64,000 nucleotides of DNA from Laetiporus sulphureus 93-53. Taxonomy: Eukaryota > Basidiomycota > Agaricomycetes > Polyporales > Laetiporaceae. The notes under the pieces are model-generated. The model made no database searches. It saw nothing but the letters and a program-made list of their open reading frames with translations, and had not been told where the DNA came from. Below are positions 21,733 to 34,000 of this stretch, piece by piece. Position numbers and translations under genes: made by a program. Numbering within the stretch: position 1 is the stretch's first letter; each line of letters opens with the position of its first letter. The DNA lies in NCBI RefSeq assembly GCF_001632365.1, contig NW_024468521.1, positions 1 through 64,000 of the forward strand, in the 5' to 3' direction.

Positions 21733-23087
21733 CATTCCGCAGGTCGGTCAGCATTCCCCTTAATGAGCATTTCTACAGCTGAAACAACCGGAAGGATGTA
21801 AAATGCTCAACTGTAGAATGGAGCACTGACAGGAGATCGGTTGCTAGTCTTTTTGGAAGTGATCAAGAGCTTAGGAGCTACGAACTCAGCTGTCTCTATG
21901 TGGCTTGACAAAGGCTCTCGCAGTTACCTACCCGCGAACTGTGTTGAAGGCTCACCGACCCCTTCGGCTGATGAGCCTTCCATCTGTCCGTTCTAGAGCG
22001 ATATGACATGAGAGCAGTGCCATGACGTGATGCAGTTTCACGGCATACCTATGAGACGGTGAAGAAATTCAAAATGCGCTCAAAATGCGGTGCACGCCTA
22101 CTGATTGTCTCTCCTGGTGCTTCCGCGACGCTTACTAGTCCATCCGAATCATGTTCACGTTATCCGCCGGGATGCCGTGCAGTAGTCTATTTCCGAACGA
22201 TAGCGTTGCGGAGACATTTACACGCAACAGTTCCATCTCGTTTCCTAGCACCCTTGAGAACATCATCGAACGCGGCCGGAGTAGAGAAAGTAAGAGTGTA
22301 TTCTGTCAACAGACCCGTGGACGCCGCAGACCTGAAGGGATTTGTTATCATCTGATATGTGTAACAAATCTGGTTAGGTATTCTAACTTTACAAATGGAT
22401 TTGCCGTTATCACATTGGCATTGCATGTCCTAAATATGGCATTCAATGGTAGCATATTTAATATCTCATATTTTAAGAGTTCTTTGGGACAGATTTTGAG
22501 TATCTCAAACTGGATATAACAAAAGTGTAGACATTATTACAAATCAGTTCGAAATAAGGTCAGACAATATAGAAAGCATTTTGTTGCAGTGCTACATTAC
22601 ATGTGTGCCATTTTTTCGAATTAGATGACTAAAGGGTAGTTAAAATACCGCACATGATCATGGCCGGTCAAGTGCTATATTTAGAACATGCAATGCAGAT
22701 TGTGGCCCCGGCGGCGCCGGAGGCTGAAGAGTTGCGAAGCTGCAATGCATGCACCAGTTGGTGCATACGAAGGAATGCTTCTCCCTGAGAATGAAACATG
22801 CACTGCGGCTGTTAGGGCTTGCCCGTGGAGTGCGCCAAGTGTTGTAGGCTAGACCAGATAGCGCCGACCTGCTGCGATTTCCCCATAAGGATAGACGACA
22901 TTGTGCCTCACTGGTTGCATCAAAGTCTTAGGCTCTGAAACTGCTTTCCAGCGGGAAGAATGCATGCGAGATTAGGCCCCTGATGAATTCCAAACGCGCG
23001 ATGAGCACTGCGTTTCATTACCGACTGACGGCTCGGGTCATGCTACGGACCGATCTCGCAATCTGTCACTTTCTATCAAACGTCCTC
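21733..23087. other. Block between DUF302 and F-box gene, copy B
   Basis: This is the counterpart of 16078-17072. It carries an AT-rich stretch (about 22340-22700; separate entry) absent from copy A. Otherwise there are only broken matches to the copy A open frame. Confidence 0.4.
22340..22700. other. AT-rich insertion specific to copy B
   Basis: Copy A and copy B align on both sides (ACAGACC... to the left, GGCGC...AGGCTGAAG to the right), but copy B has about 330 extra bases that are strongly AT-rich and repeat-like (GTCCTAAATATGGCATTC, TCTCATATTTTAAGAG). No clean inverted ends or target duplication could be defined by eye. It may be a degenerate transposon. Confidence 0.5.
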
Positions 23088-25247
23088 CTACATTCTGACA
23101 ACAAGGAACTGCTCAGGCACCTCTGGATTCTCGTACGGCGCAAGGCACACCTCCATCTCCATCGATCCATCTTCACGACGACGGACCGCTCGCTCAACCT
23201 GGCGCACCGCGTGCGCCACCGACCGGATCACACGGACTCGGTACGTAAGTCTCTCCGACCACGGAGCGGGAGGACATACCTGGAACACCGCAGTGTTGTA
23301 ACCAAACTGGGTCAAAGTCCACACACACTGCCTAACGATGGACAGTATCTTGTCGTGCGCAAGCTCGGATACGTCCTCGGAGCCGACATCCAGCGGGCGA
23401 TTGACGTGCACCGCACGCACGCAGCGCGCCAGCGCAAGCACAGATCCCAGCGAGTCCTATAGCGCCCCAGCCGGTCAGAACACCGCCAGCATGACCGGCA
23501 TGTGAGTATGCACAGGTCGGTACGCACCAGCGTCGTCTGCTCCACTACGATGAACAGCTGCTCGAGCTGCGGACAGCGCCGGCAGATGTCCGCGATGGAG
23601 GAGATGTTCATGCGCATGCGGTGCACGGAGAAACGGCGCAGTCGCGACCCGTGCGCGTCTACGATTGCCGTGCAAAAGCGCTCGTCTAGAGCGGGACCAA
23701 CGAGTCCGCCGACCGTGGAGATGTGAAAGTGCTCGAGCGGCGCGGACGCAAGCAGGGAGAGGACGTGGGCGTCCCAATTCACGGGGTGTTGCTCGCGCAC
23801 GGAGAGCGTGATGGAGCGCAGGCGAGAGAGAGCGCCTGAGCTGGCGCACCGCTTGCTGAAGTGGGACATGTCCTACCGGCTGTCATGAGTGAAATGTCGC
23901 TCATATAGTATGTGCACGCACGAATGCAGGCGAGAGGCCTTCCATTCCAAGGGCATGCAAGCCCTGACTGTTCGATGCAATAACATCCCACAGTCCTTTG
24001 TCCGTGACTTTGGGACACCCGGCAATGTACAGCTGTTCTAAATTGACCAAGTGCGGAGCCAGTAAGCGCAAGGTGTCGTCATTGATTGAGGACGAGGACT
24101 AAACAATAGACGTGTCAGCGTACTATTTTTGCCCCAACTAGCGGGGCCTAGTGCACGTCACCTTGCAGATGAGGCTTAGACTTCTCAGCGTGTTCCCCGT
24201 AGCCTTCATCCATGTCGGCAGAATGTCAATAACAGCATGCGAAGGCATGATGAGTGATATCCGGTGTAGGCTAGCGAACCTCGCCAGCACGGAAGGCTGG
24301 TATTGATGGTAGTGCTGGCCATTGATCTCGAGCTCCCGTAGCTGAGGGCAGGTGAGGAGTGCCTCGAAGATGTCTGTCCTGACGGAGCCATGCCGCGTCC
24401 AGGTGCAAGCGCGGAGGCTTACACAGTTCTTGATGCCATTGAGGCAAAGATGGACCAGTTCTTCGTAATCAGCAGATTGTAACGCTTTCGGGAAGTCGCG
24501 GATCTCTGTTCGGTGTATGAGCCAAATGCATAGCTTGACTAAGAGTGATGAGATGATGTTCAAGTGATCGACCCACGGTAGCGTATATATGCTGCGTGGA
24601 TGTCGACATCGGCCAATAAAGCCTCGTATCGCAAGCGATACGGTCGACTGATAGAGACGATCTACGTGCATCAGGAAAATCTCTGTTTAGAGGTTACGGT
24701 GCCTCCTTCAATGTGAATATGACTCTGAGCAGAAGCAACAAAACATAAGAATAAATCCAATAATACAAGAAAGGTTATCTACCTGCCCGAGCTTGAACGG
24801 CGGTTTATGAGCATCTCATTTGTTTATGTAAGTAGGTCCACTTTGATAAATATGTCCCCAAGCTAAAGTAAGCAAGTGATTTTCCTGATGCGTGCGTGCA
24901 ACTCGTGCGATGTACCCTTTGTCGGCAGCAGTGCATTCTAGTGAGATCCACTCACCAAGCTTTCGGACATAATTCGCGAGATGCCGGTTCCCGGATAACG
25001 TTCGGAAGAGCTGTACCACCTATTCGCCCGAATGAGCTCGGTTAGAACCCACGAAGCAGCAGCTACTAACTCTCCCTTTGCCTTCTTTGTGCCAGGCATA
25101 GATATAGACGCGTTCGTACAGGTAAGGAACGCTGAAGGTGTAGAATGATTTGTTCACCAGACATATGACGGCGATATGGCTCGGGCGAATGAGAAATCGG
25201 AGGATCACAGGCAGTAGTTCCGACGGAAGATCCAAGAAATTAGCCAT
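23088..25247 (-). CDS. F-box protein, copy B (intact)
   Basis: Likely a substrate-recognition subunit of an SCF ubiquitin ligase. It begins MANFLDLPSELLPVILRFLI...CLVNKSFYTFSVPYLYERVY, a good F-box. Later exons give VVQLFRTLSGNRHLANYVRK, EIRDFPKALQSADYEELVH, RELEINGQHYHQYQPSVLA, SSINDDTLRLLAPHLVNLEQ, FSKRCASSGALSRLRSITLS, APLEHFHISTVGGLVGPALD, ADICRRCPQLEQLFIVVEQ, ALARCVRAVHVNRPLDVGSE and finally APYENPEVPEQFLVVRM. All splice junctions keep frame. One intron (about 24502-24959) is about 455 bp, much longer than the rest. The target is unknown. Copy A at 17073-18310 is a pseudogene. Confidence 0.85.
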
Positions 25248-25828
25248 CGCAGCCCCTCTGGGAGCTCTCTGTATAAGCTATGCGATGGTACACCTTATGA
25301 TACTGTTTTATCAGGATCTGTATGAAGTGACAAGATTAGATATCAGACAACATCGATAGGCATCGGATGACCCAAACACGTACCGTTACAACGTAGCTCG
25401 TGTATAGGGGCAGGTTTCAGAGACATAAGCGACAAAGCAATACAGGAATCATCAAAGCTTTGAGAAACTGGAAACCGTTACGTTTTGCCGCGGTTCGTTG
25501 CGCAGAGGTTAGAGTTGGCGTTTAAAGTTGATGTCAAGCGTTACTTGAGCTCGCGCGGTCAGGTGACACAGATGTACTAAGTACAGGACAATCGCGCAAA
25601 AAATCGTGTCAACTCTGCAATGAGGGCGAGGACACTCGCAATCCGATTGTTTATAAGAACGAGATACAATTCCGTTCTGAAACGAGGGTGTAGCGAGCAG
25701 GAGAAGAGGTGATCGCCTTGATAAAGACGCGTGAGTAGTGCGTGACGGTACGCGTTGCGTGACCGCCTGCTACGTATAAGCGAGGCCGTTGCAAGCCGTA
25801 CAACCACTTCCTCCTCCTCCTACTCATC
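25248..25828. other. Divergent promoter region between F-box gene and phosphoglucomutase
   Basis: No gene is seen. Up to about 25550 it is similar to 18310-18550 in copy A. A TATA-like TACGTATAAGCG lies near 25770, about 55 bp before the phosphoglucomutase start. Confidence 0.5.
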
Positions 25829-28416
25829 ATGTCCTTCCAAATCAAAGAAATCCAGACGAAGCCGTACGATGGTCAAAAGCCAGGGACGTCGGGTCTTCGG
25901 AAGAGGTGAGCGCCAGAGATCCTTCATCAGTTGCCTGGGGGGAGAAGGGGGTCATCTGCCAGCTCAGCCGTGCCGTCAGGATGGGACAATGGTGGGAGTA
26001 TAAAGATCGTTACGTGTACAGTACTATGGGGTACTCTTCTCATCTGATGCAGTCTCAGAGAGCATCTGGATGCCATCTTGCACTGTTGCCAGCGGTGCGG
26101 GACGCGGGATCACCTATTCCCGTATGCATCCCTGTAGGGAAGCAACCCCGCCAGGCGTACTTTGACCAATGCTTGCCGATGCGAACAAAGCCCCGGGTTC
26201 TCCGGCCATAGCATGTTGCGCTGGTTTGTCGGGTGAAGCAAGCAGCGCTTGGGTCGCAATCGTCTTTTGGCGATGATGCTGGGAACAATTCAAATGAACT
26301 CAATAGACAGATCTTGATGGCCCGAGCTTATTCCGGCGTCATGGTTGAGCATGGGAACGCTGTTCACTTCTGTTCCATCCATTTATGAGTGCATGCGCTA
26401 ATTATATCACAGGGTAAAGGTCTTCCAACAGGAGGTACGTTCTGATCCATCTGCGAGCTGCAAGTGATTAGGCGTATCTATTCCATGCACCCGATGCGCT
26501 CCGCGATGATCACAAGTGACCTGCTCTGGCTGCATGCCGATGGTTCTCGTGTCCATGTTCCGCAGGCCTAGCCGGAAGCCAATGGGCACTGGATGCACCC
26601 GCGAGCGACTTGTGCTCACACGAATGCCCGTGTCTCGGATATGCAAGGACTAGAGCCAATCCATGATTCAACGACTCAACGTACGGTATTGACTGTTGCT
26701 CCTTGTAGCATTACACAGAGAACTTCATCCAAGCCATCTTCGACTCCATCGAGCCGAAGGGCGCGACACTCGTAATCGCAGGCGACGGTCGATTCTATTC
26801 GCCCGAGACGGCGCAGCTGATCCTCAAGATCGGTGCTGCGAACGGTGTGGCAAAGTTCATTGTCGGACAGAACGTCATCCTGTCGACGCCAGCTGCGTCG
26901 AACGTGATCCGCAAATACAAGGCGAATGGCGGTATTCTACTCACTGCCAGTCACAACCCCGGAGGACCCAACAACGACTTCGGTATCAAGTACAACGTGT
27001 CGAACGGGGGGCCTGCTCCCGAGAACGTGACGAACAAGATCTACGAGAAGAGTAAGACGATCTCTACTTACAAGGTCATTGAGCTGCCGCCTCTGGACCT
27101 GTCCAAGACGGGCACGTTCAAATATGGCCCGACAACGGTGGAGGTTATCGACTCGGTCAAGGACTACCTCGAGATGGTGGAGGGCATCTTCGATTTCCCG
27201 CTGATCAAGTCGTTCCTGGTGGAGAAGGCCGGCACGTTCAGCGTGCTATTCGACGGCCTCAACGGTGTTACCGGCCCATATGGGCGCGCGATCTTCGTCG
27301 ACACGCTCGGACTGCCCGCATCGTCCGTGCAGAACGACAAGCCGCTGCCCGACTTTGGCGGTGGCCACCCCGATCCGAACCTCACGTACGCGCACGAGCT
27401 CGTCGAGCGGGTCGAGCGCGAGAACATCCAGTTCGGCGCGGCGAGTGACGGCGATGGCGACCGGAACATGATCTATGGCAAGGGCGCGTTCGTCACGCCA
27501 AGCGATAGCGTGGCGATCATCGCAGATTGGGCCGCTGAGGCGATCCCCTACTTCAAGAAGGGTGGCGTCAAGGGCCTTGCCCGCAGCATGCCCACCAGTG
27601 CGCAGATCGACTATGTTGCCAAGAAGAAAGGCTTGGAGTGCCACGTCGTGCCTACAGGTTTGTTCAATTCAGCTGAATACGTAATTATTGGACACCAAAA
27701 TCTGTTCTTCAGGCTGGAAGTTCTTCGGAAACCTCATGGATGCTGGCAGGCTGTCCATCTGCGGTGAAGAGTCGTTCGGCACAGGTTCGGACCACATCCG
27801 CGAGAAGGATGGCGTTTGGGCTATCGTTGGTACGTTTTCCGTGTCACTCCACGCAAGAGCTGTGTTGACGGCTTCGACAGCATGGCTGAACATCCTCGCG
27901 TATGCGAACAAGCAGTCGCCGAACGAGCAGATCGGCATCAAAGAGCTGCTGCAGAAGCACTACGCAGTCTACGGGCGGTCATTCTTCTCCCGCTACGACT
28001 ACGAGGAGGTCTCGTCGGAGGGCGCTCAGAAGCTCGTAGACGCATTGAACGCGCACATCAGCTCGGGCGACCTCGCGGGCACGTCGCACACGTCGCCTTC
28101 GACTGGGCAGACGTTTGTCGTCAAGGACGCGTACAACTTCGATTACACGGACCCGATTGATGGCAGCGTGTCGAAGAACCAGGGCCAGATTGTGCGCTTT
28201 GAGGACGGCTCGCGTGTCGTGTTCCGTCTCAGCGGGACCGGTAGTCAGGGCGCTACCGTGCGCATGTACGTTGAGCGGTACGTCGCTGCTGACAAAGGCC
28301 CCGCGGAGCTCGGCAAGTCGACGAAAGAAGGCTTGAGCGGGCTCATTGAGGTTGCGCTGGAATTGAGCAAATTGAAGGAGTTCTTGGGCAGGGACAAGCC
28401 GACCGTCATCACTTAG
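25829..28416 (+). CDS. PGM2: Phosphoglucomutase (alpha-D-phosphohexomutase)
   Basis: It interconverts glucose-1-phosphate and glucose-6-phosphate in the cytosol, linking glycogen, trehalose and cell-wall precursor synthesis with glycolysis. Exons are 25829-25905, 26413-26434, 26709-27657, 27713-27829 and 27881-28416; the product is about 565 residues. It begins MSFQIKEIQTKPYDGQKPGT, followed by SGLRKRVKVFQQE|HYTENFIQAI. Family motifs are all present: TASHNPGG with the phosphorylated serine, the metal-binding DGDGDRN, the sugar-binding CGEESFGTGSDH and the phosphate-binding RLSGTGSQG. The first two introns are long (507 and 274 bp) against about 50 bp for the others. The fragment at 18640-18870 derives from its third and fourth exons. 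S. cerevisiae has paralogues PGM1 and PGM2; the symbol is by homology. Confidence 0.95.
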
Positions 28417-28606
28417 AGGGCTGGTGGCGAGGAGAGCAACGTACATAGCAGAATTGAAACATATACGATCAATGATGTACAAGTATTTTCTTTGATACGG
28501 GAGGAATTGATCAATGTAGCTCGGAATGACTAGTCATCGTTTCTCATGAAGGGAAGGGGGTAATAATGTACAGCCGCGGCGGCGCAAGTCAGCATGATGA
28601 TTGTGG
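28417..28606. other. Convergent 3' region
   Basis: A short gap between the phosphoglucomutase stop and the oxygenase stop on the other strand. Nothing else is seen. Confidence 0.5.
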
Positions 28607-30144
28607 TTAATTGAAGTGTTTCACCACAATCCCAGTAATGACTTCCTCCTCCACTTTGTCGTCCTTCTTCTGCAATTTGGTCTGCCCGTATGCGCTTGCC
28701 CTGCCCTTGCGCCACGTCTCCATAAGCGGTGCGTCGGCATCCTCGAAGCGACGCTTCACGCCACACTTCTGCAGCATGGGGCTCTCAACGTGCGGGAGCA
28801 GCCTCATGTCGTCATCCGGCATCGCGAAGTAGAACAGACCAAGGCGAGGGTAACCGCACTGGTGCTCCGGGGGCTGGACAACACGGTGAATGGTGGCTTT
28901 GTAGAATCCGCCGGAGAGGAACTCCATGACATCGCCTGCGTTGATGACTAGAGCATTGTCGATGTGCTTGATCCAGCGCCATTTGCCATCAGAAGACTGC
29001 ATTTGCAGTGCAGCCACCGGTTGGCTCCAGAGGATGGTGATACTGCCGAAGTCTGGATGTCTCAGACATATCCTGCGAAGGGCATGATGCGTGATAATGC
29101 ATACCTGTGTGGCCCTTCAGCCAAACGCTTCTAGTCTTTCTTTCTTCCTCCTCGGAGCGGGGATAACTGCCATTACTGTCAATATATATATGCATGTGCT
29201 ATTCGCAAGGTACTCACTATTTCATCATTCTGACTGTGAACAGCGGGTGTTCGAATTGGCACTTCTCTGAACGATGCTTAGTAATAACACTCACCCCACG
29301 TCTCCCCTTCAGCAGAGAAGTTGTGCTGGTTCACAAATGTTTCTTCAGGCAATTCCAAACCCAGCGCGAGAAGCCTGAATTCAGTCAAAAGATTATTCTG
29401 CATTCGCTATTGTTTAAATGTGGCGACAATACCGCAAGATAGGATGCAAGACATTGAAGTGGTTGAAACGGGCGAACCGGTCAATTTCCGGCAAGAACGG
29501 CAGCAGAGCTTTCGGATGCTCTTTCCTGTTGACATCTCTGTTTACTGCATGCTGCAAGTCAGGCTCTACAAGCATTCATTGTGCTCCCGACGTACTGTTG
29601 TAATGTTCGATTTGATCGCGAACACCTGCATCAATGTGCTAATAGCAAGGGCAGACGTAAGCACAGAAACAGAAAATCTAGACTTGACTGACCCAATACT
29701 GCCTGAGCTTATAGCCTTGATAGCTTCCCGTCTGTTTGACGCGTGAGTCGTAGGCTCGTTTCTCGTCATCGGAGACCATGGAGAATGGTATATCCGCAAT
29801 GTCAAACATGCGGTCAGTCTTGGATACCATAAGCGTCATTCGAAAGCACCCATAATCCTGTGGGTACCTCGGCTTGCGTGTAGCCATGATTGATAACATA
29901 GAAGAAGCCGTGTGCTGTCATGGCTTGTCGAACCTCTTGAGCAAGGGCCATACGGCCTTCCGGAGTGTCCGCCTTCGATAAGTCAATGATGGGTAGATCC
30001 GCATACTCCACTGCACACACAGGTATGCTCAGAGAGTCAGCCAACTGAGCATAGAGCCATGAAGCGGTTGTCGAACTTACAAGGCTCGTTGGTCTTGGGA
30101 GCAGGAACGTAGTGAGGGACGAATGGTAAAGTGGTAGCAGGCAT
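28607..30144 (-). CDS. 2-oxoglutarate/Fe(II)-dependent oxygenase, isopenicillin-N-synthase-like
   Basis: Predicted to use iron and 2-oxoglutarate to oxidise a small molecule. About eight exons join in frame: MPATTLPFVPHYVPAPKTNE, PLEYADLPIIDLSKADTPEG, AMTAHGFFYVINHGYTQAE, DRMFDIADIPFSMVSDDEK, SYQGYKLRQYW, HIDAGVRDQIEHYNINRDV, FLPEIDRFARFNHFNVLHP, LALGLELPEETFVN, YPRSEEEERKTRSVWLKGHT, DFGSITILWSQPVAALQM. The iron ligands HTD (split by an intron) and the distal His in ATIHRVVQP are present, as is the Arg of RLGLF that binds 2-oxoglutarate. The N-terminal DIOX_N domain and C-terminal jelly roll are both complete. The start at 30144 gives the typical short N-terminus. The substrate is not predictable. 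Confidence 0.9.
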
Positions 30145-31094
30145 TCTCTCTGGATGGGCGAAGTCCTGAGCACGGTAGTAGCCGACCGACAGGGAACATG
30201 TCTTTTATGCCGGGGAGACATAGATAGAACGAAGCTGCAGTCGGCCTTCTCCTATTGAAATCCTAGCACGATTGCGTAAGAATAGGATATGTCGCGTTGC
30301 AGGGTCAGCTGTGTTGGCCGAACAGACCCCGCTGTTCTGAGCAACATTACAATGGTCAGATAACTTTCCGCTCCACGGCGGTAGCCAAATCTTTCGGCAA
30401 GTATGCCATTAGCTTATGCAGCACACCGTACGACAGCTACAAGTTATGTCGCATGCAAACCCGAAAGTCGGATAAATTATATTTGCAAGGATAGAGCCGC
30501 ACCACCGTGACCGCTATTAGAGCCGCTGTTCCCCAAACCGCCAGAGAGAAAAGGTCCTTACTGTGGCCATCAGCAAATAAGCAGCATTTGAGAGTGTCAT
30601 CTATGACCCTGAGGCCCTTGAAGGGCAACACCACCGACGCAAGCGAAGTCATTCCTTTCAAGCCATTTACCAAAGTGGGAAGACACCGACAAGAAACATA
30701 TAGTCCAATTCTTATCAGAAGGGCAGGAACTCCCTCACCTGATCCAACGGCCCCGTGTCTCAACAGAATGCGAGACGTTGAGAACGGCGTTTCCTAGCAC
30801 CAAAGATATAGATGAAGCGGTATGATTCTTTCCACACCATATCTAGAGTTCACACCGTCAGCCATGAGATTCGCCAGCGCCGTGATATGGGCTTACTGTA
30901 TGATCGGACAAGTGACCACGTCAGAACTAGAGGGTGTGAAAGATATGTTGACCATCCCTGGCCTGACCAACCTGTCGAACAGGATGACGTACGTACCAAT
31001 GCCGTCGACATGATAAAGCGTCCAACCTTGATAAATTGGATAGAAAACAGAAAGCAGTGAGATGTACAGCGTGATATTGACACATACAACACTA
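30145..31094. other. Intergenic
   Basis: This is the upstream region of the oxygenase and the downstream side of Spt5. Open frames on both strands near 30440-30800 lack recognisable motifs and I do not call them genes. Confidence 0.4.
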
Positions 31095-34000
31095 TCATGA
31101 TTCTTGGAAAACTGCCGCATCCGCACGAACTAATTGCTCTGACCTGAGCTCCTCCACCAAGAAATGGTCGTCAGTCCTCACAAGCACCATCCCGGTCGCC
31201 TCCAGCGCCATGACCTTCGCAAGATCGCCTTTGTGGTCACCACCCAGTATGAGTACGTATTGCTGCACGTCGTCCGGCCGCACAGCCTTGAGGTACTGGA
31301 CAGGTACCTGCAGAACTGGTTGACTTGGATCGATCGGATTGTCGAAGCGTACACGCGCTGTTGCAGCAAAGCTGTTGTTCTGTGGGTCGAGCACCGAGAG
31401 CACGACGCCTTGCTTGCCCTCGTAGTCGCCATTGTACCATCCGTTGTCGGTAGACTTTTCAACCTGGACCATCATTCCTTTCTTGTTGACGATCTTGGGT
31501 TGCGTCAACCAACGACCATCATCTTCCGCATGAGTGTTAGAAATGAACAAAATGCACAATTACAAGGCTGCCTTACCATCATCCTCCCCATTGTTTGTCA
31601 ATGCACTCGAGAACGAACCACGTGGATCGGTGGCACCTGGCGTTCTCATATCGGCATACGCATCCATGGGGGCGGGAGTCGGAGCTGGCGGCGTGAACGC
31701 CGGGGTCTGCGCGTTAGCTGAAGCGTCACCCTATATGTCATGGTCAGCGTCCAAGTCAGCATTATAGTCTAGTCTCACTCACCCAAGTGCTCCAGTCATT
31801 CCGAGCTGGTGTGCTCCAACCCGCACCACTCCCACTTACCTTAGGAGACGTTCCGCCCCAGGCCGGTGTAGTACCGCCCCAGCCAGCCCTAGCAGGAGTT
31901 GCACTATTGTACGGATTTGGAGTGCGGGCAGATACGTTCCACGCTGGTGTCCGTCCCCCGTCCGCTGCATACGGATTGGGCGTACGCGCTGCAGCGTTCC
32001 AAGCAGGGGTCTTGCCGCCGTCGCCATATGGGTTTGGTGTACGCCCAGACTGATTCCATGCAGGCGTTTTGCCGATATCGTTGTATGGGTTTGGCGTGCG
32101 GCCAACCTGGTTCGACCAGCCTGGCGTGCGATTTCCTCCTGTAACGTAAGGGTTGTGAGTGCGGCCAGTGCCGAAGCCGCGCGGTGGCCCCATGCTACTT
32201 TCTAGAGGTTCTATCGTGCCATTCGGACTAACAAAAAGGTCATCAGAAACGGTTTGCTCTAAGCGGTTGAGACTACTTACTATCTCCTATATAGCTTAGA
32301 CTTGTCGATAGTGATCACTTTATTGCCAGTGACGAGTTCAACTCGAGCGATAGGGCCATTGGTGTCCTTGATGGTGCCGACGTAGCCTTTATGGGGACCC
32401 TTCACGACGGTCACCGTGACACCTATTAGCCTGTCCCTCGGACCGCGACCGATGTTACCGGAGCCGACCATGCCACCCATCGCTCCGCCACTGAGGGCAG
32501 GATTCATCTTGGACAGGTCTGCCGAGCCAAGCTTCATGACGTTGCCCTTCGGCGCGAGTGATACCAAGGAGCGAGCACGAGTGACGAAGACACCTCCGTT
32601 CTCTGCATAGTCCCGATTGTGCAGGAAGGCAAAGAATGACTGGTGAGTATGTAGCACACGACCTTTCCGACCCTTTGAACCACTGTTAGTATCGATGAGA
32701 ATGATATGCAAATTCAGTTTGGCGTACCTCGCCATCGATCTCCTTCACGTTGTCGTTGACACGCAACTCATGCCCCTCAGAATCAGTTGCGATCGCCCGG
32801 TTTGAATCCCTCCGCATCGAGATCTGATGTGGCTGGACGAGCCGTACCTGGCCGTTCTGGTCAAGAACGCGGAAGGAATCACGTTCCGTCTTGAATATGA
32901 CACCAACAGTTTGCAGACTAGTAGGTTGTTAGAACGAAAAGCTCAGAGTGTCAGATCCCACTTACTCCAATTGTACCAGGTCATGCAGCTCGTAGTTCCC
33001 AACGACGTTCGTCCCGGTACCCACTTCCGCAGCTTCTCGCAGATCCTTGGAGAACACCGACACCTCCTGCATGGACATGTCCGATAGGAAAGTGACGATG
33101 TTATCCACGACTGAGACCACCAGACCCGTTTCGTCCGCGTTCTGCCCTGTCATGACCTTGACGTGGTCTCCAGGCTTGAACCGCTTCTGAACACTCCTTG
33201 CAGGGATTTGTATACGCTGCCCATCGAAGTCCACACCGACAGGCTGGATGGACACGATGTCCTGCTCAATGGAGTGGACCGTTCCATGCACACCTGTCTG
33301 CTCGCCCTCGAACACCTCGACATGGTCACCTGGCTGCAGCACCGAGATAGCAGCCTTCCGTGACGCCTCCGCGATGATAGACAGATCGACGTTCGACTCG
33401 TTCTCATTGCCGTCTTGACCGCGAGTAAACCTGGTAATCTCGTCGAGAGTAGGGTTCACGGTGTCCAGCTGGAGAGCAGACAATCGGAAGTCCTTCTCGA
33501 TGAACCCATCTTTGTATGTGTCGTTCTGGAAGACGTAGACCTGATTCCGCTTCGAAACGGCCTTACGCCCGTACACTTTTACGACCTCTTCGTAGTTGAA
33601 GAAGCGCTGTGGCGGGCGCATGCTGAACGACGACAGCCCAAGAGTGCCCTTCTTCCGCTTCCTACCTAGCGCATCGATAGCACCGTCATCTCGCGGGTTC
33701 AGGTCTATCCTGGGGATGAACTTGAGGCCCACTTCCTCTCCATTCTCGGTGATGTCCATCACCTGTGCGAGGTCACCCTGGTACTTCCCTCGTCGAATCC
33801 TCACCCAGCTTCCAGGCGTCACCGTCAGGTCTTGCTTCTTTATTTGCAACAGGCTGGCCATCTCCTCGATTGGTACGAGCACGATACCACGACTGGGATA
33901 AATACCAACGAGACCGTTGCACGCCTCGCTGACCTGCTTCGCGCTACGTGCCTCGACATAGATCATGCCAGGTAGGGAGTCGCGTTGGAATGCGGAGAGG

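Larger units (their letters stand above)
19044..27740. repeat. Segmental duplication, copy B
   Basis: It is collinear with copy A (13437-18870) and merges into the intact phosphoglucomutase gene. It starts with a short copy of the last codons and 3' flank of the tail-anchored gene, with no upstream part of that gene. Extra sequence compared with copy A includes an AT-rich stretch at 22340-22700 and all of 25560-27510. Confidence 0.9.
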
